Assembly (NCBI GenBank): GCA_963803495.1
Contig: CAWDMP010000002.1
Span: forward strand, 2,046,001-2,110,000
Length of the DNA stretch: 64,000 nucleotides
Direction of reading: 5' to 3'
From: Persicitalea sp963803495
GTDB lineage: Bacteria; Bacteroidota; Bacteroidia; Cytophagales; Spirosomataceae
Positions 53,489 through 61,823 of the stretch are shown here, piece after piece. A program made the position numbers and the translations under genes. The notes below the pieces were generated by a model. That model did no database searches. It saw only the letters and a list, made by a program, of their open reading frames with translations, and was not told where the DNA came from. Numbering within the stretch: position 1 is the stretch's first letter; each line of letters opens with the position of its first letter.

Positions 53489-53627
53489 CACGTAAACCAG
53501 ATCGGTTGGAGCTTCGCTCACAACTGACAAAACCCCACATCGGAAGCTTCCTTTCTGAGGTTCGAACTTCTGTGCTTATCTTGTCAGGAAAATTTCTCGC
53601 TCCGTACCATCCACCCGAGCCACGCCT

Positions 53628-54785
53628 ATGACGCGCTTTAACCAAAACAATCAACTCCAGAAATCCCGCCGCCAGTTCTTGACGAAATCGATTACGGGTG
53701 GCCTTACCGCTTTGGCGGCTAGTAGCGTAGCCAAAGCCGCTGGCTTGGTCAAAACTCCGGCGCAATTACCCTCAGCATTGCCCCCTAAACCCAACCACGT
53801 GATTCGCTCGGTGCCGGAAAATATGGTGTGGGGGTACTTCGGGGCCGATGTGCCGCCCGTGGCGCGGGTCAGGGATGGAGACGTGGTCGAAATCCATACG
53901 GTGAGTACCTCGGGCATCAGCCAGCAAGATCCCGAATCGTTTTTTACCAAAAATAACCTACCCCTTGACCAGCACGCGCGGGAAGTCATCGCCATCATGC
54001 AAAACGTGAAGCCCGAACCCTCGGGTATTCGCGGCCACATGCTGACGGGCCCCGTGTACATCGAGGGGGCCGAGCCCGGCGATAGTCTGGAGATTCGCAT
54101 TATGGACCTGCCCATCCGCAGTACCTACGGCGTCAATAGCGTGTGGCCCGGTGGCGGTGGCATTCCCGATGCGGTCAAGGAACGCGAGTCGTTCGTGTAC
54201 CGCTACGATAAGAAGAAAAACACGGGCTCATTCATGGAGGGCGTCGAAATCCCGTTGCGGCCTTTTATGGGCGTAATGGCGCTGTCGCCGCCCGCCGAAA
54301 CGGGGCGCGTGAGTTCGATTCCGCCGGATTTTTTCGGGGGTAATCTCGACATCAAGCATCTGGTGAAAGGGGCCACGCTGTACTTGCCCGTATCGGTGCC
54401 GGGCGGGCTTTTCACCGTCGGCGACTGCCACGCGGCGCAGGGAAATGGGGAAGTGAGCGGCGTGGCGATCGAAGCCTCGCTGTCGCTGATCGGTAAGTTC
54501 ATCGTGCACAAAAACAAGCCGCTCGAGCAGGTGCGCGCCGAGACGCCCACGCACTTTATCGCCATCGGGCTGGACCCCGACCTGGATCAGGCCATGAAAA
54601 ATGCGCTGGCTGAGGCGGTTAAATTTATCAGCGAAGAAATGGGCTTCACTTTCAATCAGGCGCTGTCGATTGCCAGCACGGGCGTTGACTTTGAGGTAAG
54701 CCAGGTGGTAGACAAAACATTGGGCGTCCACGCGATGATTCCGAAGGCGATTTTTACGAAGAAAAATTTTCCGTATTGGAGCTGA
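53628..54785 (+). CDS. Acetamidase/formamidase family protein, Tat-exported
   Basis: 385 residues. Twin-arginine-type signal KSRRQFLTKSITGGLTALAASSVAKA. FmdA_AmdA fold: YFGADVPPVARVRDGDVVEIHTVS, GHMLTGPVYIEGAEPGDSLEIRIMDL, ALSPPAETGRVSSIPPDFFGGNLDIKHLVKGATLYLPVSVPGGLFTVGDCHAAQGNGEVSGVAIE, which is highly diagnostic and includes the conserved GD-H-AQGDGE-type stretch (here GNGE). It would hydrolyse a short amide to acid and ammonia outside the cytoplasm. Divergent from the ATPase gene. Confidence 0.93.
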   Translation: MTRFNQNNQLQKSRRQFLTKSITGGLTALAASSVAKAAGLVKTPAQLPSALPPKPNHVIRSVPENMVWGYFGADVPPVARVRDGDVVEIHTVSTSGISQQDPESFFTKNNLPLDQHAREVIAIMQNVKPEPSGIRGHMLTGPVYIEGAEPGDSLEIRIMDLPIRSTYGVNSVWPGGGGIPDAVKERESFVYRYDKKKNTGSFMEGVEIPLRPFMGVMALSPPAETGRVSSIPPDFFGGNLDIKHLVKGATLYLPVSVPGGLFTVGDCHAAQGNGEVSGVAIEASLSLIGKFIVHKNKPLEQVRAETPTHFIAIGLDPDLDQAMKNALAEAVKFISEEMGFTFNQALSIASTGVDFEVSQVVDKTLGVHAMIPKAIFTKKNFPYWS

Positions 54786-54833
54786 ACGAGGCAACAATCG
54801 AAAACGAGTGTTTACAACCACCGCCAATCAACA

Positions 54834-55325
54834 ATGAACGAAAACTACACCATCCCCACCCAAACCCGAATCGGGCATATTCACTTGAAGGTAGCCGACC
54901 TACCCCGCGCCCTGGCATTCTACTGTGATTTGTTGGGTTTTGAGGTGACCACGAAGTACGGCAATCAGGCGGCCTTTATCTCGGCGGGTGGATAACATCA
55001 CCATATCGGCTTGAATACCTGGTACAGCAAAGGCGCGCCACCGGCATCCGTGAAGGGAGTCGGGTTATTCCACACGGCCATTTTGTACCCTACCAGAAAA
55101 GACTTGGCCCAAATATTTGACCGTCTGCGGAGAGCCGATTATCCACTCACGGGTGCAAGCGATCACGGCGTATCGGAGGCCTTGTACCTCAACGACCCCG
55201 ACGGTAATGGCCTAGAGCTGTATTGGGACAGACCCCGGCACCTCTGGCCAACAAAGGCGGACGGTTCTCTGGAAATGTTTACGGAGTCTCTTGACCTTGA
55301 CGACCTTTTGCAGGAACTTGCCTGA
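54834..55325 (+). pseudogene. VOC/glyoxalase-family protein with in-frame TAA
   Basis: The ATG at 54834 gives RIGHIHLKVADLPRALAFYCDLLGFEVTTKYGNQAAFISAGG, then TAA (54993-54995), then HHHIGLNTWYSKGAPPASVKGVGLFHTAILYPTR...YLNDPDGNGLELYWDRP to the stop at 55325. In homologues (CatE-like two-module VOC proteins) an aromatic residue, usually Tyr, sits at the stop codon: SAGGYHHHIGLNTW. One base change (TAT or TAC to TAA) explains it. The rest is intact, including the metal ligands His, His and Glu, so decay is recent or the base is wrong. Confidence 0.88.
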
Positions 55326-55363
55326 TTTGTAATCGGTACGCGCAATCTATCTTGCACTATGAT

Positions 55364-56818
55364 ATGAAACTGCTGGTCTCCCTATTATACCTGATAAGCG
55401 TACAGTTCGCCTTTTACGAACAGTTCGGGAGTATGCAATATGCTGCGGCTCTGGTGAATGGACAGCACCGTTTCTGCGCTGCTGATTTTCCGGTTCTTTC
55501 CGATAGTCTGGCCTGGAAGGTAGGCGATAGGGGCGAAATTCGGGCAAATAATATTACCATCGATGGGCAAGAAAACATATATGTAGCGGGAACCTATAAG
55601 GGTACCGCCCAATTCTCAAGACATACGCTTATCTCAAAAGGCCAGTCTGACTTATTCCTCGCTAAATACAGCCCGGAAGGTAGATTACTGTGGGTAAAAA
55701 CCGCCGGAGGACCCGAGTCTGATTATACTATGAGTATCTGCACCGACGCAGACGGCAGTGTGTACATGACGGGATACTTACACGGCAGGGTTCAGTTTGA
55801 GGGAGAGGTCCTGGAATCGGAGGGGACTGCTGATATTTTCTTCGCCAAATACGATACGGACGGTACTCTGCAATGGATTCGTCAGATCGGCGGGAAAGGA
55901 TCGGATGGCGGATCGAGTGTAGCGGTAAATAAAGATGGTGACGTTTACCTGACCGGAAATTTTGCCGATTCTGTCTCTTTTGACGGCAGCACGCTAGTGG
56001 CGAGTGGTCCCGAAGACGCCTTCATTGCATTGTACACTTCGGAGGGAACCCTGAAATGGGTGCGTAGCGGTGGGGGCGTGGGTCACGATTGGGGTCAGAG
56101 TGTGGCGGTGGACAGTGAGGGCAATGCGTTGATGCTGGGCAAATTTCACAAATTCGCCCGCTTTGGCAAAGTGGAGTTGATGGCCCCCGAGAGTGAGGAT
56201 TTGCATAGTAGTAACGGTTTCATTTTGAAATGCTCGCCAACGGGCGAATTCATCTGGGGACAGCGGATGGGCGGAAATCGGCGGAATAGTTTATCCAGCG
56301 TCGTCGTGGATAACCAAGGACAGGTATTCGTATCGGGCTCCGGGTACATGAAAGGCAGCCGACCTACTTTCGGCGATAGCTTGATCCGTTCGGATGAAGT
56401 CTTCGGGTCTATCATCGCAAGGCTGAGCGCCGACGGGGTGGTACAGTGGGCCATGAGTACGATCGCCACCGGCCCGTATCAGGAAAATATGTGTGCTGAC
56501 CAAGAGGGAAATATCTTCGCCCTCACCGATTTTCGCCCTGAAAATCAATTGAAAGTGTCAGGAATAAACTCATATCAATTTTTCGATTCGCGGGGTGAAT
56601 CGGATTTCGTAATAGTGAAGTTTGCCAATGACGGTAGCTTGTTAAAAATTCGGCAAGAGGGAGGACAGGGAAACGAGGGTATCAGAGGCATCTCTATATC
56701 AAAGAATGACCATTTGTATATTTTGGGCCATTTCGATAGTCCAGTTACGCTGGCGGGAACCACTCTAAAAAACAAAGGTAAGAGAGGCCCCTTTGTTATG
56801 AAGATTGCTGTTCCGTAG
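55364..56818 (+). CDS. Secreted SBBP-type beta-propeller protein
   Basis: 484 residues from the ATG at 55364 (MKLLVSLLYLISVQFAFYEQF, signal-like). At least six repeats of the pattern 'D..GNiYvaG.f.g...f....l.s.G..D.FlaKY...G.l.W....GG...D': for example SDLFLAKYSPEGRLLWVKTAGGPESDY, ADIFFAKYDTDGTLQWIRQIGGKGSDG and SDFVIVKFANDGSLLKIRQEGG. SBBP repeats are found in secreted Bacteroidota proteins; ligand unknown. Ends without a type IX sorting domain. Confidence 0.9.
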   Translation: MKLLVSLLYLISVQFAFYEQFGSMQYAAALVNGQHRFCAADFPVLSDSLAWKVGDRGEIRANNITIDGQENIYVAGTYKGTAQFSRHTLISKGQSDLFLAKYSPEGRLLWVKTAGGPESDYTMSICTDADGSVYMTGYLHGRVQFEGEVLESEGTADIFFAKYDTDGTLQWIRQIGGKGSDGGSSVAVNKDGDVYLTGNFADSVSFDGSTLVASGPEDAFIALYTSEGTLKWVRSGGGVGHDWGQSVAVDSEGNALMLGKFHKFARFGKVELMAPESEDLHSSNGFILKCSPTGEFIWGQRMGGNRRNSLSSVVVDNQGQVFVSGSGYMKGSRPTFGDSLIRSDEVFGSIIARLSADGVVQWAMSTIATGPYQENMCADQEGNIFALTDFRPENQLKVSGINSYQFFDSRGESDFVIVKFANDGSLLKIRQEGGQGNEGIRGISISKNDHLYILGHFDSPVTLAGTTLKNKGKRGPFVMKIAVP

Positions 56819-56891
56819 GCCATCACCACATACAACGCGCCCCAAAATATGCGTGATACGTCAGGCATATTTTGGGTACCCGCCCGCCAAA

Positions 56892-57341
56892 CTACTTCGT
56901 CGGCAGCATGTTTCGAATCGCGCTGATTCTCCATTTCCCTTTCACCTTCACCACCACGAACGTGCTCCACATTTCGCGGCGGGTACCGTCGGCGTTGTTG
57001 AGAACGTAGCGCGCGTCGGCGATGGCGCTTTGGGGCGTGAGGTAGCGCAATCGTTCCACATCCAGGGTTCGGGTACCGGGATTGCTGCCGGTGCTGCGCG
57101 CCATGCCCGCCATGGCCTGCTCGAGGCCCGCGCGCCATTCGCCCGTCGAGACGAGTTGATCGATGTCGGCCGTCAGAATTCGCCGGAGTAGCAGCGAATC
57201 CTGACTTTCGCGCGCCTGGGCGTAGGTCGCGACCAAGTCGCGGATGGCTTGATTGGACTTGGTGGTACCTTTCGCGTTTTGGCCTAGTACGGAAGGAGCG
57301 CTCCATGTACTTAGCAGGCAGATTATCAGCAGATTTTTCAA
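56892..57341 (-). CDS. Secreted SnoaL/DUF4440-like (NTF2-fold) protein
   Basis: 149 residues. Signal peptide MKNLLIICLLSTWSAPSVLGQ, then AIRDLVATYAQARESQDSLLLRRILTADIDQLVSTGEWRAGLEQAMAGM and a closing strand pair REMWSTFVVVKVKGKWRISAIRNML, the usual DUF4440 pattern. Small-molecule binding or hydrolysis is possible; no substrate can be inferred. Single gene, convergent with the propeller gene. Confidence 0.85.
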   Translation of the reverse strand: MKNLLIICLLSTWSAPSVLGQNAKGTTKSNQAIRDLVATYAQARESQDSLLLRRILTADIDQLVSTGEWRAGLEQAMAGMARSTGSNPGTRTLDVERLRYLTPQSAIADARYVLNNADGTRREMWSTFVVVKVKGKWRISAIRNMLPTK

Positions 57342-57494
57342 GATTAGGAATGTATTTTTGAGAAATACCAGATCCTAAACATACGAAATCTCGTTTGTAA
57401 ATCCCTTTTACCTTCCCTCTTCGATTTTGCTCGAAAAGTAAAAGAAAAGCGGCCTTCGCTTTTATGAATTCATAAGTCAGTAACCATCGCCGCC

Positions 57495-58256
57495 ATGCTA
57501 CGCTTCCTCGCCTTCGTCGGCTCTCTCTTGTTTTGTATGAATAGCACTTCCGCCCAAAAACTCGCTCCGATCACGGCTGACGTGTACCGCTGGGACGAAC
57601 CGACCGACACTATCTCTTTGCTAGAAGTGCTGCTGGAAGGGGGCACCCCGGCTTTCTCCCATTTGACCGTATCGGTACATATCTTACAAAATGGCGCAAC
57701 ACACTCGGTACCCGTCACTCAGGGCAAAGAGCGGCTGATTATTGTGAGAGAAGGTACACTTGACTTGACTATAAACGACGCCCACGAAATGCTGGAGCCC
57801 GGCAGCGTCGCGATACTCGTGCCCGGCGATATGCGGGTTATCGGTAACCAAAGCGACCAGCCTGTAACCTACTACGTGATGGCGTACCAAGCAAGGGATT
57901 CTACTACCGTTCGCGACAAAACGACTGGCTCCTTCGTGCGGCACTGGCGGGATCTGGCATACCAGCCCAATGCCAAAGGCGGGCGGCGCAACGTATTCGA
58001 CACCGCTACGAACCAGGCCGAGCGCTTCGAGATGCACATCACGACGCTGAACGAAGGGCTGATGAGCCACCCGCCGCATACGCACAAAGCCGCCGAAATC
58101 CTGCTCCTGATCGAAGGACAAGCCGAGGAAAGCATCGACGGTACCTGGAAGCCCGCCCGCGTGGGTGACGTTATTTTCCTGCAATCGGATGTGCCCCACG
58201 CGATTCGTAATACCGGGAAAATAGCGTGTACGTACTTTGCCTTTCAGTTTGAGTAG
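57495..58256 (+). CDS. Secreted bicupin protein
   Basis: 253 residues. Signal peptide MLRFLAFVGSLLFCMNSTSAQ. Two cupin modules: residues about 45-130 (ERLIIVREGTLDLTINDAHEMLEPGSVAILVPGD) and about 175-250 (MSHPPHTHKAAEILLLIEGQAEESIDGTWKPARVGDVIFLQSDVPHAIRNTG). The second keeps the metal-binding His-x-His...Glu...His; the first lacks the His pair (THSVPVTQGKERL). Architecture resembles (S)-ureidoglycine aminohydrolase-type bicupins, but the activity is unproven. Confidence 0.85.
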   Translation: MLRFLAFVGSLLFCMNSTSAQKLAPITADVYRWDEPTDTISLLEVLLEGGTPAFSHLTVSVHILQNGATHSVPVTQGKERLIIVREGTLDLTINDAHEMLEPGSVAILVPGDMRVIGNQSDQPVTYYVMAYQARDSTTVRDKTTGSFVRHWRDLAYQPNAKGGRRNVFDTATNQAERFEMHITTLNEGLMSHPPHTHKAAEILLLIEGQAEESIDGTWKPARVGDVIFLQSDVPHAIRNTGKIACTYFAFQFE

Positions 58257-58265
58257 GAAGCTATC

Positions 58266-58385
58266 AGTTGTTAGCTTATTGGCCGTTAGCCTACCATATT
58301 CTAGGTTGTTAAATGATACGCTCGACTTATCAAGGACAAATATCTAGCGATCGTTAGTAAAAGAAAACTAACGGCTAAAAGCTAA
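58266..58385. repeat. Imperfect inverted repeat between convergent genes
   Basis: GTTAGCTTATTGG..CCGTTAG-type arm near 58268-58292 is mirrored by CTAACGGCTAAAAGCTAA near 58367-58384. Located between the cupin and zwf stops; may help terminate both. Confidence 0.4.
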
Positions 58386-58393
58386 TTTCTAAC

Positions 58394-59902
58394 TCAGCTT
58401 TCGACCCGCGCATTCACCCAACTGTGTCCGCTTTTGGCGATGAGCGCGTCGGCTTCCGGGGGTCCCCAAGTACCCGCTTCGTAGTTGGGGAAGTTACCCG
58501 CCGGGATGTTGTCCCAGGCGTCGATGATTGGCATGAGCTCCCGCCAGGCGGCTTCCACCTGGTCGGCCCGCATGAAGAGCGTCGAGTCACCTTCCATGAT
58601 GTCCAGCAGCAGCGTTTCGTAAGCCTCGGGCGTCTCTACGCCTTCGAATTCGTCGTAGTTGAACTGCATGTCGACGGGCGACAGCAGCATTTCGGGACCA
58701 GGCCGCTTGGCTTGAAATTCGATCCGAATCCCGACGCACGGGTAAATCTCGATGATCAGGCGGTTATTCTGCCAGTTGGCAGCTGCCTGCTTGGGAAACG
58801 ACTGGTGAGGCACCGGCTTGAACTGAATCGTGATGACGGATTTCTTTTCCGGCATGCGCTTGCCCGTCCGTAGATAAAATGGCACGCCCCGCCACCGCCA
58901 GTTGTCGACAAACAATTTCATGGCGACGTAGGTATTCTGTGACGAATCTTCCGGCACTGCCTTCTCTTGGCGGTAGCCGACTACTTCCTTGCCCTCAATG
59001 TGCCCGGCCCCGTATTGGCCGCGCACGGCGTAATCGCTCACTTCGTCGGGGCCGATTTTGCGCAATGCGTTCACGACGTCGACGCGGCGGTTGCGTACTT
59101 CGTCGGCCTCGTAGGAAACCGGCGGCTCCATCGCGACCAGGCACAGGAGCTGAAACAGGTGGTTTTGCATCATGTCGCGGAGCGCCCCGGCGGTATCGTA
59201 GTAGCCTCCGCGTCCTTCCATGCCCAGATTTTCGGAGACCGAGATCTGCACGTTGTCGATGTAGTTGCGATTCCAGGTAGGTTCGAAGAGCGCGTTGGCA
59301 AAGCGGAACGCCAGGATATTCTGCACCGTCTCTTTGCCGAGGTAGTGGTCGATGCGGTAGATCCGGGACTCGTCGAAGATAGATTGCAGCAACGTGTTCA
59401 ATTCTCTGGCGCTTTCCAGGTCATGACCGAAGGGCTTCTCGACTACAATGCGGGTCGTGGGCAGGAAGTCGGCCAGCTTGCTCTTGGCGACGTTCTGAGC
59501 AATGACCGGGAAAAAGCCGGGGGCCACCGCCAGGTAATGTATTACCGAAGGCGTTTCGCCCCATGTCTCCTGAAACTCCGCGATGCGGTCTGCAAACTGA
59601 TCGTAAGCACCAGCGTCTCTAACATCAGCTCCCCTATAAAAGATGCGCTCAGAGAACCCTTTCCAGGCCGATTTTTCAGCCTTGCCCCTCCGGGAAAACT
59701 TGTTCACGCCCTCAAGCATGTTCTCCCTGAACTCCGCGTCGGTGAGGTCGGTGCGGCCTGAGCCTAAGATAGCGAATCGCTCGGGCAGGCGGTCTTCCAG
59801 GTATAAATTATAGAGCGCCGGGGTGATTTTGCGGGCGTTGAGGTCGCCGGTGCCGCCGAAAATGAGGAACACCGTGGATTGGGGTTTGGAAGTGGGGGTC
59901 AT
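58394..59902 (-). CDS. zwf: Glucose-6-phosphate 1-dehydrogenase
   Basis: 502 residues. NADP-binding IFGGTGDLNARKITPALYNL (about 12-31), EKPFGHDLESARELN, catalytic RIDHYLGKETVQNILAFRFAN (active His in DHYLGK), and NHLFQLLCLVAMEPP. It converts glucose-6-phosphate to 6-phosphogluconolactone (oxidative pentose phosphate pathway). No gnd or pgl gene is adjacent on the same strand within the window. Intact. Confidence 0.97.
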   Translation of the reverse strand: MTPTSKPQSTVFLIFGGTGDLNARKITPALYNLYLEDRLPERFAILGSGRTDLTDAEFRENMLEGVNKFSRRGKAEKSAWKGFSERIFYRGADVRDAGAYDQFADRIAEFQETWGETPSVIHYLAVAPGFFPVIAQNVAKSKLADFLPTTRIVVEKPFGHDLESARELNTLLQSIFDESRIYRIDHYLGKETVQNILAFRFANALFEPTWNRNYIDNVQISVSENLGMEGRGGYYDTAGALRDMMQNHLFQLLCLVAMEPPVSYEADEVRNRRVDVVNALRKIGPDEVSDYAVRGQYGAGHIEGKEVVGYRQEKAVPEDSSQNTYVAMKLFVDNWRWRGVPFYLRTGKRMPEKKSVITIQFKPVPHQSFPKQAAANWQNNRLIIEIYPCVGIRIEFQAKRPGPEMLLSPVDMQFNYDEFEGVETPEAYETLLLDIMEGDSTLFMRADQVEAAWRELMPIIDAWDNIPAGNFPNYEAGTWGPPEADALIAKSGHSWVNARVES

Positions 59903-60149
59903 GATTGGTTTTATAGCTAAAAATTATTTGGTCAGTCCGGAGCCTTCCGGCCATTAGTTAAAGAAAACCTCTTCTTATTCTATAAGTTCAGAGACAATTT
60001 ATGCAGATATCGAATCCGATTTCAAATCTGCATAAAGGTAGGAAAAGCCTTTACGATTCATTTATAAAATGTACTTGCTACTTTTGAAAAAAATTTCAGC
60101 AGGGCTTTCCGGCGATTCAAAAGGCCGACTGCCAAATGCCGATCGCCCT

Positions 60150-61622
60150 ATGAAAACACTTTTCCTTATTGCCATTTTTATCCCCCTTATGCTCCCGGCC
60201 CAGCCCATTCCCCTTGCCCAAAAGCTCCACGCCGCCCACGCCACATACCGCGAGGCAGCTTTGACCCAGCGCCGCTTTAAGCACAAAGACGTGCAGTTAC
60301 TGCTGGACAAGCACCGCGCGAATCCGCTGTTTGAGATAAAAAAAGTGGGGGAATCCTTCGAGGGACGCGACATCAATATGGTGAAGGTGGGCAAAGGTCC
60401 GCATACGGCGTTGCTATGGACACAGATGCATGGCGACGAGCCCACGGCCACCATGGCGGTGCTGGACATCCTGAATTTCCTGACCGTCAAAAACGACGAA
60501 TTCGACGGCCTGCGTACCCAACTCCTCGACAGCCTGACGCTCTACATCGTGCCGATGCTCAACCCCGACGGAGCCGAACGCTACCAGCGCCGCACCGCCC
60601 AAGGTATCGACATGAACCGCGACGCGCTCTATCTCCAAACGCCGGAAGGCCGCATCCTGAAAGAGCTACAACAGACCCTCAAACCCGAATTCGGCTTCAA
60701 CATGCACGACCAAAGTCCACGCTACTCGGCGGGACGGAGCCCCAAGGTTGCCACGATTTCGTTTCTGGCGACGGCCTACGACTACGATCGCAACATCAAC
60801 CCGGTGCGCGAGAAATCCATGAAAATGATCGTGCGCATGAACCGGCTCTTGCAAACATTCATCCCCGGTCAGGTGGGCCGCTACAGCGACGAGCACGAGC
60901 CGCGGGCCTTCGGCGACAATGTGCAGAAGTGGGGTACCACGCTGATTTTGATCGAGTCGGGCGGGTACGTTGGTGACCCGGAGAAGCAGTACATCCGGCA
61001 GCTCAATTTCGTGGCGATCCTGTCGGGCCTGGCGGCGGTGGCCGACGGCTCGCTGGCCGCCGAAAACCGCGACGACTATTACAAAATCCCCGAGAATGAG
61101 CGCTACGTGTTCGATCTGCTGGTACGCAACGCTACGGTAAAAGCAAGCGGCAAGAGCTATCGAACCGATTTCGGTATCAACCGCAACGAGATCAACTACG
61201 CGGATGCCACCAAGTACTTCAACCAGAGTAAGATCGAGGAATACGGCGACCTGTCGACGCACTACGGTTCCGAGGAGATCGACGCTGAGGACTATACCCT
61301 GGAACGCGGCAAGGTGTACCCCACGTCTTTGAAAAATATCAGCGAAGCCGCTAAGCTCGACCCCGTAGCATTATGGAAGCAAGGGTACCTGTACCTCTCG
61401 CTCGCACCGGGTACCACCAGCAGGGGTCTGGGTGTGTACTTCACGGTGCAACCTTTCCATATTCTGCGCAATGCCCAGGTATCGACCCGCGCGCCCGACC
61501 TGGGCGATACTGCTACTTTTCTGCTCAAAAAGGACGGCAAAGTACGTTACGCGGTGGTCAATGGATTTTTGTACGATGTGGAGAAACCCTTCGTCCGGAA
61601 GGGCAACGGAATCGTGGAATAG
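60150..61622 (+). CDS. M14-family zinc carboxypeptidase-like protein
   Basis: 490 residues from the ATG at 60150 (signal peptide MKTLFLIAIFIPLMLPAQ); an earlier in-frame ATG at 60069 gives a non-signal-like head. Zinc ligands His94 and Glu97 in WTQMHGDEPTATM, GIDMNRDAL, third ligand His in GFNMHDQSPRYS, and the catalytic Glu in LILIESGGYVGD. It likely cleaves peptides or amidated peptidoglycan fragments in the periplasm. The C-terminal 150 residues form an additional domain of unknown role. Intact. Confidence 0.9.
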   Translation: MKTLFLIAIFIPLMLPAQPIPLAQKLHAAHATYREAALTQRRFKHKDVQLLLDKHRANPLFEIKKVGESFEGRDINMVKVGKGPHTALLWTQMHGDEPTATMAVLDILNFLTVKNDEFDGLRTQLLDSLTLYIVPMLNPDGAERYQRRTAQGIDMNRDALYLQTPEGRILKELQQTLKPEFGFNMHDQSPRYSAGRSPKVATISFLATAYDYDRNINPVREKSMKMIVRMNRLLQTFIPGQVGRYSDEHEPRAFGDNVQKWGTTLILIESGGYVGDPEKQYIRQLNFVAILSGLAAVADGSLAAENRDDYYKIPENERYVFDLLVRNATVKASGKSYRTDFGINRNEINYADATKYFNQSKIEEYGDLSTHYGSEEIDAEDYTLERGKVYPTSLKNISEAAKLDPVALWKQGYLYLSLAPGTTSRGLGVYFTVQPFHILRNAQVSTRAPDLGDTATFLLKKDGKVRYAVVNGFLYDVEKPFVRKGNGIVE

Positions 61623-61748
61623 CACCCGACTTCCAACTCATGTTTGAACACGAGCAGCTCTTGTAAAAATCATATTATTAGTCGAATATTTCTACTTTTT
61701 ACTTTAAAAAATACAAATCTTGTTTAGCTTCAGGATATAATTAAGCCG

Positions 61749-61792
61749 TAATGTTGGCTTAACATTGGGGTAACATGGGCAGCGTACTTTTG
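61749..61792 (+). promoter_or_regulatory. Triple 11-bp direct repeat and -7 element before TonB-dependent receptor
   Basis: TAATGTTGGCT, TAACATTGGGG and TAACATGGGCA follow one another at exactly 11-bp spacing (61749-61781), then TACTTTTG (61785-61792) fits TAnnTTTG. Repeats of one helical turn abutting the -33 region are typical for OmpR/PhoB-type activators. Confidence 0.55.
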
Positions 61793-61823
61793 CGTCGAAA
61801 ACAAAAATACACTGACACCTCAA

